Below are positions 8,975 to 16,677 of a DNA stretch of 38,322 nucleotides, one piece after another. Position 1 is the first letter of the stretch; the number at the start of each line of letters is the position of its first letter. The stretch comes from Microcoleus sp. FACHB-831 (GTDB taxonomy: Bacteria > Cyanobacteriota > Cyanobacteriia > Cyanobacteriales > FACHB-T130): contig NZ_JACJON010000038.1 in NCBI RefSeq assembly GCF_014695585.1, forward strand, positions 1 through 38,322, given 5' to 3'. The notes under the pieces are model-generated. The model was not told where the DNA came from. It saw only the letters and a list, made by a program, of their open reading frames with translations, and did not search any database. The position numbers and the translations under genes were made by a program.

Positions 8975-8992
8975 TTTTCCCAATTGGGAAAA
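8975..8992. promoter_or_regulatory. 18-bp perfect palindrome in the carA-STAS gap
   Basis: TTTTCCCAATTGGGAAAA is a perfect palindrome in the 410-bp gap (8755-9164) between the STAS gene and carA, both on the minus strand. It could be an operator for the STAS gene, about 220 bp upstream of its start, or part of the region after carA. I see no supportable gene in this gap. Confidence 0.3.
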
Positions 8993-9164
8993 TTTACTTT
9001 TTCTCTCCCAATCAATCGCCAAATATTTACAAAGTGAACATTTGGCCGTTTCCTAGCAGTTAATGGCTGCTCCTTGTGCGTAAAAAAAGCGGCTCTGGCC
9101 TGCGGTATATATTTGCGGAAATGGTATGTTCGCGCCAATAGCTCCCGCAGGGGTAGGGTGGATT

Positions 9165-10322
9165 CTAAACAGAGGTTTTGGTCTTGCGATGTTCTCGCAT
9201 AGAGTTAACAAACTGCTCAAACAAATAATCGGCATCATGGGGGCCGGGGCTAGCCTCTGGGTGATACTGCACCGAGAACAAAGGCAGCGATTTATGACGC
9301 AAGCCAGCAACAGTGCGGTCGTTAAGGTTTAGGTGGGTAATTTCTACCTCTGGGTTTAGCGAATCAGCAGTAATCGCAAAACCGTGATTTTGGCTGGTAA
9401 TTTCTACCCGCTGTTCTAGACCCGCAGGGTGATTTAAGCCGCGATGGCCAAATTTAAGCTTGAAAGTTTCTGCACCCAGGGCATGACCCAGAATCTGATG
9501 TCCCATGCAAATGCCAAAGACTGGTTTCTGACTATCTAGCAGCGCCCTAGTGGTTTCGATGCCTTCGGTGACGGCAGATGGATCGCCAGGACCATTGGAG
9601 AGAAAAATCCCATCGGGGTTGTATTTAAGAATTTCCTCTGAGGGAGTATTGATAGGGACAACTACCACACGGCAACCGTAACTAGCAAGGCGTCGCAGAA
9701 TATTGCGCTTAATGCCAAAATCAAGCGCTACTACTGTAAGTGGTTCACCTTCAGGGGTTGGGATGCCAGAACTGAATTCCCACGCTGCATCGGTGGCTTC
9801 AGACCACTCGTAGATTTCGTTCGTTGTAACTTCCCGAACGAGATTTAAGCCAGCCATGCTGGGAGCATCCTGCACCTGTTGCAGCAACTCAGCGGGGTCT
9901 AGGATTTCGGTAGAAATTGCACCATTCATTGCGCCACTAGAACGCAGCTTGCGGGTAAGTGCCCTAGTATCGACACCGTAAATTCCAGGGATGTTGTGTT
10001 GCTTAAGGTAGTCTGGCAAGGACTGGGTGGAACGCCAATTGCTGGGACGGACGGAGATATTACGAGCGATCGCTCCCATCACTTGGGGGCCGTTTGACTC
10101 TTCATCGTCCTTATTGACGCCAGTATTACCCAATTCTGGATAAGTAAAGGTCACAATCTGACCGCAGTAGCTTGGGTCAGTTAATACTTCCTGATAGCCC
10201 GTCATCCCGGTGTTAAAAACCACTTCGCCGATAGCGGTTCCAGAAGCACCAAAAGACCAACCTTTGTAGGAAGTTCCATCAGCAAGTACTAGCAGAGCTG
10301 GTTGAGCAGAAGCAAGAGGCAT
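9165..10322 (-). CDS. carA: Carbamoyl-phosphate synthase small (glutaminase) subunit
   Basis: CarA hydrolyses glutamine and passes ammonia to CarB, making carbamoyl phosphate for arginine and pyrimidine synthesis. The N-terminal domain has [17 protein letters not shown] and [19 protein letters not shown]. The C-terminal class I glutamine amidotransferase domain has the nucleophile Cys in [10 protein letters not shown] and the His/Glu pair in [11 protein letters not shown]. The 385-residue length is normal. The start is ATG at 10322 with no obvious Shine-Dalgarno sequence. carB is not in the window, which is common in cyanobacteria. A near-perfect hairpin lies 28 bp upstream of the start. Confidence 0.98.
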   Translation of the reverse strand: MPLASAQPALLVLADGTSYKGWSFGASGTAIGEVVFNTGMTGYQEVLTDPSYCGQIVTFTYPELGNTGVNKDDEESNGPQVMGAIARNISVRPSNWRSTQSLPDYLKQHNIPGIYGVDTRALTRKLRSSGAMNGAISTEILDPAELLQQVQDAPSMAGLNLVREVTTNEIYEWSEATDAAWEFSSGIPTPEGEPLTVVALDFGIKRNILRRLASYGCRVVVVPINTPSEEILKYNPDGIFLSNGPGDPSAVTEGIETTRALLDSQKPVFGICMGHQILGHALGAETFKLKFGHRGLNHPAGLEQRVEITSQNHGFAITADSLNPEVEITHLNLNDRTVAGLRHKSLPLFSVQYHPEASPGPHDADYLFEQFVNSMREHRKTKTSV

Positions 10323-10349
10323 AGGAAATCTTGAAGAGTGTAAATTTTA

Positions 10350-10393
10350 GACTCAAGACTATAGACAATAAAGCAGTCTATAGTCTTTGAGTC
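10350..10393 (-). promoter_or_regulatory. Long hairpin in the carA leader region
   Basis: The left arm 10350-10366 (GACTCAAGACTATAGAC) pairs with 10376-10393, with a single bulged T and a 9-nt loop: 17 of 18 positions match. It lies between the CHASE2 stop and the carA start on the same strand. It could be a terminator for the CHASE2 gene, although no T-run follows, or a leader structure in the carA mRNA. Confidence 0.5.
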
Positions 10394-10540
10394 CTTTTGG
10401 ACGGGTGCAATTATCTCATGGCTGGTTGGGGAACAAAGCAACTGGGTATACCAGCGTGAGGATATGCACGGCGATCGCCCAGTTGTCTTTGTAGTCTTCT
10501 GGGATTCCTACAAATGCACAACCAATACTAGCTGGCTCCT

Positions 10541-13207
10541 TTAAGTGTTATTTCCATCATCTTTGTTTTTGCTCTGACGAGCCTTTTGCTGGAACTGCTC
10601 GAAGTAGTCAGTAGGTTGTGTAGATTCAGATTTACTAGGTGCTTCATCACCCCCTGCGCTTGGCTCTGTAGAATCTGGGACGATCTCGCTAGGCACTTCG
10701 CTAGATTCTACTCTTGCCTCACGAGCCTTTTGCTGCAAGCGCTGTAAGAAGCTGATTTCTGCTACGTCTTCAGAGTTTGTGCGCTCATCGGGTAATGTAG
10801 TCGCTTCGTCTGTAGAAGAGATAATGTTATTCAGCGCATCGCTATACTGTGGTTTAGCGTAGCTAGAACTTTGCTGCAAGCGTTGCAAAAAGTCGAAGTC
10901 TCCTAGAGGCTGAGATTCTGGGTATTCCTCGCTACTTGCTGTTGTTGACTCTTTAGGCTTTGAAACGATCTCAGTAGGTGCTTCGCTATATTCGAGCTTG
11001 GCTTGACTTGCCTTTTGTTGCAAGCGCTGCAAAAAGTCGAATTCCCCTAGAGGTTCATAGTCTGTGGATTCATCTCCACTTGCTGTTGTTGGCTCTGTAG
11101 GATCTAAGACAATCTCAGTAGGTGCTTCGCTATATTCGAGCTTGGCCTGACTCGCCTTTTGCTGCAAGCGCTGCAAGAAGTCGAAGTCTCCTATAGGTTT
11201 ATCTTCTGCTGTTGTTGGCTCTGTAGGAGCTAAGACAATCTCAGTAGGTGCTTCGCTATATTCGAGCTTGGCCTGACTCGCCTTTTGCTGCAAGCGCTGC
11301 AAGAATTCTATCTGTGAGGATTCAGATTCCAATCGCTCTTGAGGTTGTGAAACTGTTTCGGTTTGCCCGTCGCTATGTTGTTCTCTCGTTTGACTAGCCT
11401 TGTGCTGAAATTGCTCGAAGTAGTCCAGTTGTAGTGCTTGAGATTCAGCCCGATTTTCAGGCAGTGCGATCGCTCCTAGTGAATCTGTTTTGCTTTCCGG
11501 GTCGCTATGTTGTTCCCTCGTTTGACGAGCCTTTTGCTGCAATTGCTCGAAATAGTCGATTTCTGGTGCAGTATCGGCTTCAGCCCGATTTTCAGGCCGT
11601 GCGATCGCTCCTAGTGAATCTGATACTGTGTTGTTTTCCGATTCACTACGCTGTTCCCTCGTCAGACGAGCCTTTTGCTGCAACTGCTCGAAGTAGTCGA
11701 TTTCTGCGGCTTCCGATTCTTCCCGTGTCGGCGGTGCTTTTTGAGTAAAACTGTTTGAGTTGCTGGCACCTTTGCTGTCCCGGCTCCTGATCTCGTCCGC
11801 TTTTTGCTGCAAGTCCTTGAAAAAGTCGCTTTCTGTAATTTCAGCTACCTCAGCCTGCTTCTTGCTTTCATCAATCTCGATGTTCAGCTTCAAGACCTTT
11901 TTTACGCCTGCATAGATGGCCTTGGCCGCTCCTCTGTCTAGCAACACGATACCGCCCGCAGTTAGCACAAGCCCTAATAAAGGAGGCCATACGGGTATCC
12001 AGCCGGAGTGGGTAAACAGAACATAACAAGTTCCGACTAAAACTATTACCCCTCCGCCTATAGCTAGGACTAAAAACAATGGCTTGCGAATGCTCCATGC
12101 TAGCGTGCCTCCTACGAGCGACCAGCCGAACAGCCAGAGTAATTCATATCCATCAGGCCAGTACCAAATTAGAGGGCGATTGTTCAAAGCTGCACTGAGG
12201 ATTTGGCTCACATTCTGCGCGTGAGCGACAACCCCCGGCATTGTTTGGTTATCTCTTAGACCGCCACTGTAAGGCGTAACGAAGTAGTCTTTAACACTTT
12301 GGGCTGTGTAGCCGATAAGTACAACGCGGTCTTTGACTAAAGCCGGATCGATCTTGCCCTCTAATACCTCTGTAAGTGTTACTTGCTTTGCCGGATTATC
12401 TACAGAGCGGTAGTTGAGCAGCATTTGGTAATCATTTTCTGCGTCAGCATTGTGGTAGCTGCCTGCATTTTTTCCTATGCGTTTGAGTAGGGCTGAACCT
12501 AGTTTGATTTCCCCAGATGGTGTCGGTTCTGGCTCAATTCCCTGGGGCTGCAAGTAAAGCATTGCTAGCTGGAGACCAAAAGATATCACTTGGTTCTCCG
12601 GATCGGCGTAATTACATAAATGGGGTTTGTCTACGGGAATTTTGGGAGCTACTGGAGTTGAAATCAACAGACTGCGGCGAAGAGTTCCACCAGGATCTAG
12701 GGGAAAATCTGCAAAGCCAACCCGTTCTTGTGAAACTCCAGGAGCGGCGCCGATGCCATTATCGATCGCGGAACTGAGTTTACATACAGCGATGACGCGA
12801 TCGCTCTTCATTTGCTCGATTAAAGCCTCGCGACCTTTCCCTTGAGGTATGTCCCGTAAGATATCTATGCCTATAGCTCGCGGTTCATGCTGCTCTAGTT
12901 TTTCTAAAGCTTGAGCTAGGGTTCCATCAGATATAGGGTATTCTTTGAGCGACATTAGATCGTTTTCGCTTATGCCAACTAACAATAAGCGGTCATCTGG
13001 CCCTTCGTTAGAACGCGATCGCAGCATTTGGTCATAAGCACCTAGTTCTAGTCCCTCTAGCGCTCCTAAATACCGCGCTCCGCCTAACAAAGCCGTCACT
13101 ACAACGCTGGTTAGAAGCACCGTTCGACCAAAGTCGAAGGCGGATTTTGTTTTGCCGTTTCCATCTGATAACCCTTGGCGAATTTTCGTCAGAAAATTAG
13201 AAATCAT
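10541..13207 (-). CDS. CHASE2-domain membrane protein with a C-terminal repeat array
   Basis: This 888-residue protein begins with a membrane segment (about 29-48) and an extracytoplasmic CHASE2 sensor domain (about 50-340: GAYDQMLRSR, PRAIGIDILRD, VVLIGYTAQSVKDYF). Three more membrane segments follow (about 350-425). CHASE2 normally feeds a kinase, cyclase or phosphodiesterase domain. Here none is seen. Residues about 455-885 hold ten copies of a motif like DYFEQLQQKARQTREQ or DFLQRLQQKASQAK, separated by acidic Ser/Thr/Pro-rich linkers. The ATG has GAGG eight bases upstream. It is divergent from the two DUF928 genes; from memory, CHASE2 and DUF928 genes are often neighbours in cyanobacteria. 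I infer a sensor with a cytoplasmic binding scaffold; the ligand and partners are unknown. Confidence 0.9.
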   Translation of the reverse strand: MISNFLTKIRQGLSDGNGKTKSAFDFGRTVLLTSVVVTALLGGARYLGALEGLELGAYDQMLRSRSNEGPDDRLLLVGISENDLMSLKEYPISDGTLAQALEKLEQHEPRAIGIDILRDIPQGKGREALIEQMKSDRVIAVCKLSSAIDNGIGAAPGVSQERVGFADFPLDPGGTLRRSLLISTPVAPKIPVDKPHLCNYADPENQVISFGLQLAMLYLQPQGIEPEPTPSGEIKLGSALLKRIGKNAGSYHNADAENDYQMLLNYRSVDNPAKQVTLTEVLEGKIDPALVKDRVVLIGYTAQSVKDYFVTPYSGGLRDNQTMPGVVAHAQNVSQILSAALNNRPLIWYWPDGYELLWLFGWSLVGGTLAWSIRKPLFLVLAIGGGVIVLVGTCYVLFTHSGWIPVWPPLLGLVLTAGGIVLLDRGAAKAIYAGVKKVLKLNIEIDESKKQAEVAEITESDFFKDLQQKADEIRSRDSKGASNSNSFTQKAPPTREESEAAEIDYFEQLQQKARLTREQRSESENNTVSDSLGAIARPENRAEADTAPEIDYFEQLQQKARQTREQHSDPESKTDSLGAIALPENRAESQALQLDYFEQFQHKASQTREQHSDGQTETVSQPQERLESESSQIEFLQRLQQKASQAKLEYSEAPTEIVLAPTEPTTAEDKPIGDFDFLQRLQQKASQAKLEYSEAPTEIVLDPTEPTTASGDESTDYEPLGEFDFLQRLQQKASQAKLEYSEAPTEIVSKPKESTTASSEEYPESQPLGDFDFLQRLQQSSSYAKPQYSDALNNIISSTDEATTLPDERTNSEDVAEISFLQRLQQKAREARVESSEVPSEIVPDSTEPSAGGDEAPSKSESTQPTDYFEQFQQKARQSKNKDDGNNT
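10576..11836 (-). repeat. Tandem coding repeat array in the CHASE2 gene
   Basis: Ten units, each with a conserved core of about 13 residues (DYFEQLQQKARQ, DFLQRLQQKASQ). Spacing varies, from about 30 residues in the first copies to about 48 in the central ones. Three central copies share the run FLQRLQQKASQAKLEYSEAP and nearly identical DNA, which suggests recent expansion by duplication. Confidence 0.9.
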
Positions 13208-14189
13208 AGGAAGAACCTCTATTAACCCACAAATTTACTAAGGGAGGATAGCGGGTCGGGAATTCTACCGCTTCGCTGTTATAATTTGCACTATCTTCTC
13301 TAAAACACCTTAGCTTTAATTCTCTGCTTTGCAACTCCTTACACATAGGATTTTTGAGGATAGGTAAAAGTTTTGGCTCTTTGAGCAAGCTTATAGGTAA
13401 GGCTATAAGTGCGATCGCTTTTCTATGAGGATGAGATAATTTAAGCTATTGATTTACATCAGGTAATTCTCGGACTGAGGAAAACCATCAAAAGGGTTAC
13501 TAATGTTACTTTTTCTGGGCTTGCAGGCAACAGCCTAGAACTAATGACAGGGTAATTAAGAGGCTTTGTTGGTATAGCTTGAATCCCACGCCTTTTAAAG
13601 TCCCGCTTGTGTCAAAATTCTCTAAGCTGGTGAAAATTAGGCATTGCGGGCGATCGCCACATTCGTTACATGACATACGAAGCATCTAATAGAAATTAGA
13701 TGTTAAAAAGTAAAATTGCGCGATCGCTGTTTTTGTAACATTAAATTAAGAATTATCATGTCTTTGAGGCTTGGGATGCTTTGATCGAGTATGGGTTTTA
13801 CCCAGAACGATTTCACGTTCAAGCAGGTTGTAGCATAAGTGCCACAATGGTTAAATTTGCTTGGAAAAATTTTGCCTAAGATCAACCAATGTTTAGAGTA
13901 GGGGTAATTTATCTAGCGGACGCGATCGCGCCTGCAAAAAGCACAAACTAAGAAAAAGATATGAATAAGGTCATATAAAATGCGAAATAAAACAGAACTA
14001 CGGTGTAGCTAATATTAATAACGTCAGCTCAGCTAGTTGTTATTTACCTGTAGGCTTTAAATAAATTTGCCTGGAAGGACGGGAACTTTTCCCAACAAAA
14101 AGAGTCTTTTTATGTTGGCTTAACTTGCCTGGTCAAGTTCTTGGGTATATCAGCCAGAGCCAGGGCTGGCGCTGCAAATTGAAAGGATT
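13208..14189. other. Long divergent intergenic region with no supportable gene
   Basis: This 980-bp spacer between the CHASE2 and first DUF928 genes is AT-rich with scattered HIP1 sites. It has an 8-bp perfect hairpin at 13683-13702 (CATCTAAT / ATTAGATG). A 44-codon open stretch without a start codon ends near 13879 (FEAWDALIEYGFYPERF); it could be a gene relic or chance. Further small hairpins lie near 14082-14094 (GGGAA / TTCCC) and 14122-14139 (AACTTG / CAAGTT), just upstream of the DUF928 start, and may sit in its leader. No tRNA or clear ncRNA is seen. Confidence 0.5.
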
Positions 14190-15014
14190 ATGGGCAGAAA
14201 ATCTGGTTCAACAAAAGCATCATTTTTAGTGGCTTTGTCTGTGGAAATGGCGATAAGTGGCAGCTTGGTAGCAACAGCCAAACCATCGCAGCTCCTTAAC
14301 CCGCTATCTAATCGTCAGGAAGCAATCAAAGCAGGCGTTAAACGTTTTAAATTCAAAATTCCCGGTATCAAGGCAGCGTCGGGTAATCGAATAGGGGGAG
14401 CAGTTCGCGGGACAGATTGCGTACCTGAAGGCAATTCTATAATAGCGTTGTTGCCAGATACTAATATCGCATTAACAGCAAATGGCTTTCCCACATTATT
14501 TGTGTATATTCCTGCAACTAATGCAAACACAGGAGAGTTTAATCTGTATGAAGAAACTAATGTTAACGATCCAGTATACAGCACAGAAGTCGCCGTTTCT
14601 AAGACAGGTGGTATCGCTAGTATAAGTATTCCTGCTAATGCAAAAGGGCTACCACTACAATATGGGAAAAAGTATAAATGGTCATTTTCACTTATTTGTG
14701 ACTCTGAGGATCGAGCTGGAGATACGAGGGTAGAGGGTTGGCTTCAAAGAGAACAACAGACTGTTACCCTAGTAAATAATTTACGGAACGTTAAGAACAA
14801 GCGCCAAATTCCAAGTATCTATGCAGAGGCTGGCTATTGGGAGGAAACCCTGACTTCTTTAGCTGCCTTACGTCGAGAAAATCCTAACGATGCAGGATTA
14901 AAACAGGATTGGCAAAACCTGTTGAACGATGTTGGTTTGAGTAAAATTGCCCTAGAAAACCTCGTTGATTGCTGCAAGACGGAGACAAGCTCGGCGGAAT
15001 TACCTGGAAAATAG
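14190..15014 (+). CDS. DUF928 exported protein, copy 1
   Basis: A 274-residue protein with an N-terminal signal-like segment (FLVALSVEMAISGSLVATAKP) and a DUF928 domain. Recognisable parts are DTNIALTANGFPTLFVYIP, GIASISIPANAKGLPLQYGKKYKWSFSLICDSEDR, and a C-terminal helical part with YAEAGYWEETLTSLAALRRENP. The domain looks like a beta-sandwich followed by TPR-like helices; function is unknown. The start is ATG at 14190 with AAAGGATT before it. It is the first of two tandem paralogues, 226 bp apart, each with the same AAAGGATTATGG start context. They probably act in the cell envelope, perhaps together with the divergent CHASE2 protein; that link is inferred. Confidence 0.9.
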   Translation: MGRKSGSTKASFLVALSVEMAISGSLVATAKPSQLLNPLSNRQEAIKAGVKRFKFKIPGIKAASGNRIGGAVRGTDCVPEGNSIIALLPDTNIALTANGFPTLFVYIPATNANTGEFNLYEETNVNDPVYSTEVAVSKTGGIASISIPANAKGLPLQYGKKYKWSFSLICDSEDRAGDTRVEGWLQREQQTVTLVNNLRNVKNKRQIPSIYAEAGYWEETLTSLAALRRENPNDAGLKQDWQNLLNDVGLSKIALENLVDCCKTETSSAELPGK

Positions 15015-15240
15015 TAATATCTTTTACTAAAGCTAAACGGCAAGGTAATTATTGATTGTTGCAGTTCGAGAGTTATTTTAATGGGTATGGGGGAAACGTT
15101 CCTTTTGAGGAAAAGCGCTCGCGGGTTGCCGCTACCTTAGCAAGATAAATTAGCAGGGTTATTGCCAACTCTATTCAATCAGGGTTATGTAAGCGAATAT
15201 TAAGTCAGATACAGGTTTAACGTAGCAAAGGAAAAGGATT

Positions 15241-16113
15241 ATGGACACAAAATCTGTTTTAACAAGAGCATCAATTTTAGTGGCGTTGTCTGTGGAAATG
15301 GCGATGAGTGCTAGCTTGGCAATAGCAAAACCACCGCAGAGCGTTAGCCCAATATTTAATCGTCCGGGAGTAGCCAGACCAAGTATTAGACGTCTTAAAT
15401 TCAGAATTCCAAATATTATGGGAGCGTCAGGTAATCGAGAAGGGGGAGCCGCTCGTGGTGGTTGCCTCCCGCGAGGGGAGTCAATGAAAGCAGTATTGCC
15501 CCAAACTACTAATATCGGGTTAACTGCCTCCGACTCGCCAACAGTATTTGTGTATATTCCTGAAACTGAGGCCACTCAAGCAGAGTTGAGGCTTTATAAA
15601 GAAGAGGTTGCGCCGTATCAAAACCAGGGTGCAAAAGAGACATCCAAGGAGGAGGGAAATGTAGTTGCAATGACAACGGTGGCGATCGGTAAAACCCCTG
15701 GTATCGTTAGCGTCAGTATACCTGCTAATGGAAAATTACCACTGCTTGAGGTTGGTAAGAAATATCAGTGGGTGCTTACACTTGTTTGTGACTCTGAAGA
15801 CCGAGCCGCAGATAGAATGGTCTATGGCACAATCCAACGAATACCAGCTCCTATTACCCTTGCTTTGGAGTTACAAAAACCCGCAACTCTGGAAAGTGCT
15901 GACCGCTATGCAGAAGCGGGCCTTTGGACAGAAACGGTGAAAACTTTAGCTGAGTTACGAAAAAACAACCCTAACGATATAAATGTGGCAAGGCAGTGGA
16001 GCGATATGCTCACAGATGCTGCGGTTGGTTTAGGCGAAATTGCTCAAAAGCCCATAATTAATTGTTGCACGGCGGACTCTTCAGCGCGATTAACTGGAGA
16101 ACAGCAGCAATAA
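15241..16113 (+). CDS. DUF928 exported protein, copy 2
   Basis: A 290-residue paralogue of the preceding gene with the same layout: signal-like N-terminus (ILVALSVEMAMSASLAIAKP), TNIGLTASDSPTVFVYIPE, GIVSVSIPANGKLPLLEVGKKYQWVLTLVCDSEDR, and YAEAGLWTETVKTLAELRKNNP. Both copies end in a Cys-Cys pair (VDCCKTE in copy 1, INCCTAD here) close to the C-terminus. An insertion of about 15 charged residues (QGAKETSKEEGN region) distinguishes this copy. A strong intrinsic terminator lies about 50 bp downstream, closing the transcription unit. Confidence 0.9.
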   Translation: MDTKSVLTRASILVALSVEMAMSASLAIAKPPQSVSPIFNRPGVARPSIRRLKFRIPNIMGASGNREGGAARGGCLPRGESMKAVLPQTTNIGLTASDSPTVFVYIPETEATQAELRLYKEEVAPYQNQGAKETSKEEGNVVAMTTVAIGKTPGIVSVSIPANGKLPLLEVGKKYQWVLTLVCDSEDRAADRMVYGTIQRIPAPITLALELQKPATLESADRYAEAGLWTETVKTLAELRKNNPNDINVARQWSDMLTDAAVGLGEIAQKPIINCCTADSSARLTGEQQQ

Positions 16114-16165
16114 AGCGCTAATTATCCAAAATGGCGATATGCGTGCCAGCACTGTGATGGTGTGG

Positions 16166-16199
16166 AAAGCGCTAGCTCTTCGAGAGCTAGCGCTTTTTG
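16166..16199 (+). terminator. Intrinsic terminator after the DUF928 pair
   Basis: A perfect 14-bp stem (AAAGCGCTAGCTCT pairing with 16183-16196) closes on a TCG loop and runs into TTTTT on the plus strand. This is a textbook rho-independent terminator for the DUF928 genes. Confidence 0.9.
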
Positions 16200-16273
16200 T
16201 ATTTGATGCTGTGCTATGCGCGATCGCCAACGCAGGCGGGTAATACAAATTGGTTTTTTTAATGTTACATTTC

Positions 16274-16302
16274 ATACCCCCCAGCCCCCTTATTAAGGGG
16301 GG
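16274..16302. repeat. Dispersed CCCCCTTA-TAAGGGGG intergenic element
   Basis: TACCCCCCAGCCCCCTTA followed by TTAAGGGGGGAG forms a tight 8-bp hairpin. Elements of this form are scattered between genes in many cyanobacterial genomes. In the third frame it reads PPSPLIKGG, a common false-ORF signature. The rest of 16200-16677 holds no gene that I can support. Confidence 0.65.
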
Positions 16303-16549
16303 AGCAATTAGAGAATATGTGTCAAACTCAAACGCAATTGGTATAGTTCATAAAAAGCGATGCAAAACTTATTATGGCCTCGCGCTTCTTAGTGTAAAAT
16401 TACGCTCTCTCGACGATAAGGCTGCGATCGCTGTTAAATCATTGAGCGGTGATATTGCACTGATAACTTTATTTAATCATTCAGAACTATAAGCCAAAGT
16501 TAGAGTTACAATCGATTAATTCTCTAGTTTAGGAATTCCCTTTAAGCAC

Positions 16550-16580
16550 CTTACAGATTAATCTAGAGCTTACAGATTAA
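16550..16580 (+). promoter_or_regulatory. 12-bp direct repeat upstream of ndhF4, candidate operator
   Basis: CTTACAGATTAA occurs at 16550-16561 and again at 16569-16580, 19 bp apart (close to two helical turns), about 100 bp before the ndhF4 start. The spacer holds the palindrome AGATTAATCT. LysR-type regulators such as NdhR (CcmR) and CmpR control carbon-uptake genes in cyanobacteria, so an operator is plausible. The repeat is not a match to any site I know. Confidence 0.4.
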
Positions 16581-16677
16581 AAAAATATAAATATGCCTTC
16601 GCCAATAACCCTGGATGCGTAAGAAATATTCAGGGTTATAGGGGGCTGTGTGTTCCTGCACTTTTGAGGCAATTTTA

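Noticed and set aside
8875-9138. 87-codon minus-strand frame in the carA-STAS gap.
   Set aside because: No recognisable motif, no ribosome site and atypical composition; it overlaps the palindrome and looks like chance.
13703-13885. 60-codon minus-strand frame and the opposing 44-codon stretch in the CHASE2-DUF928 gap.
   Set aside because: Neither has a good start or ribosome site and neither matches a family I know, so I list the region only as intergenic.
16250-16492. 80-codon plus-strand frame before ndhF4.
   Set aside because: Its start reads IPPSPLIKGG, the usual translation of the CCCCCTTA-TAAGGGGG repeat, and the rest shows no protein-like pattern.
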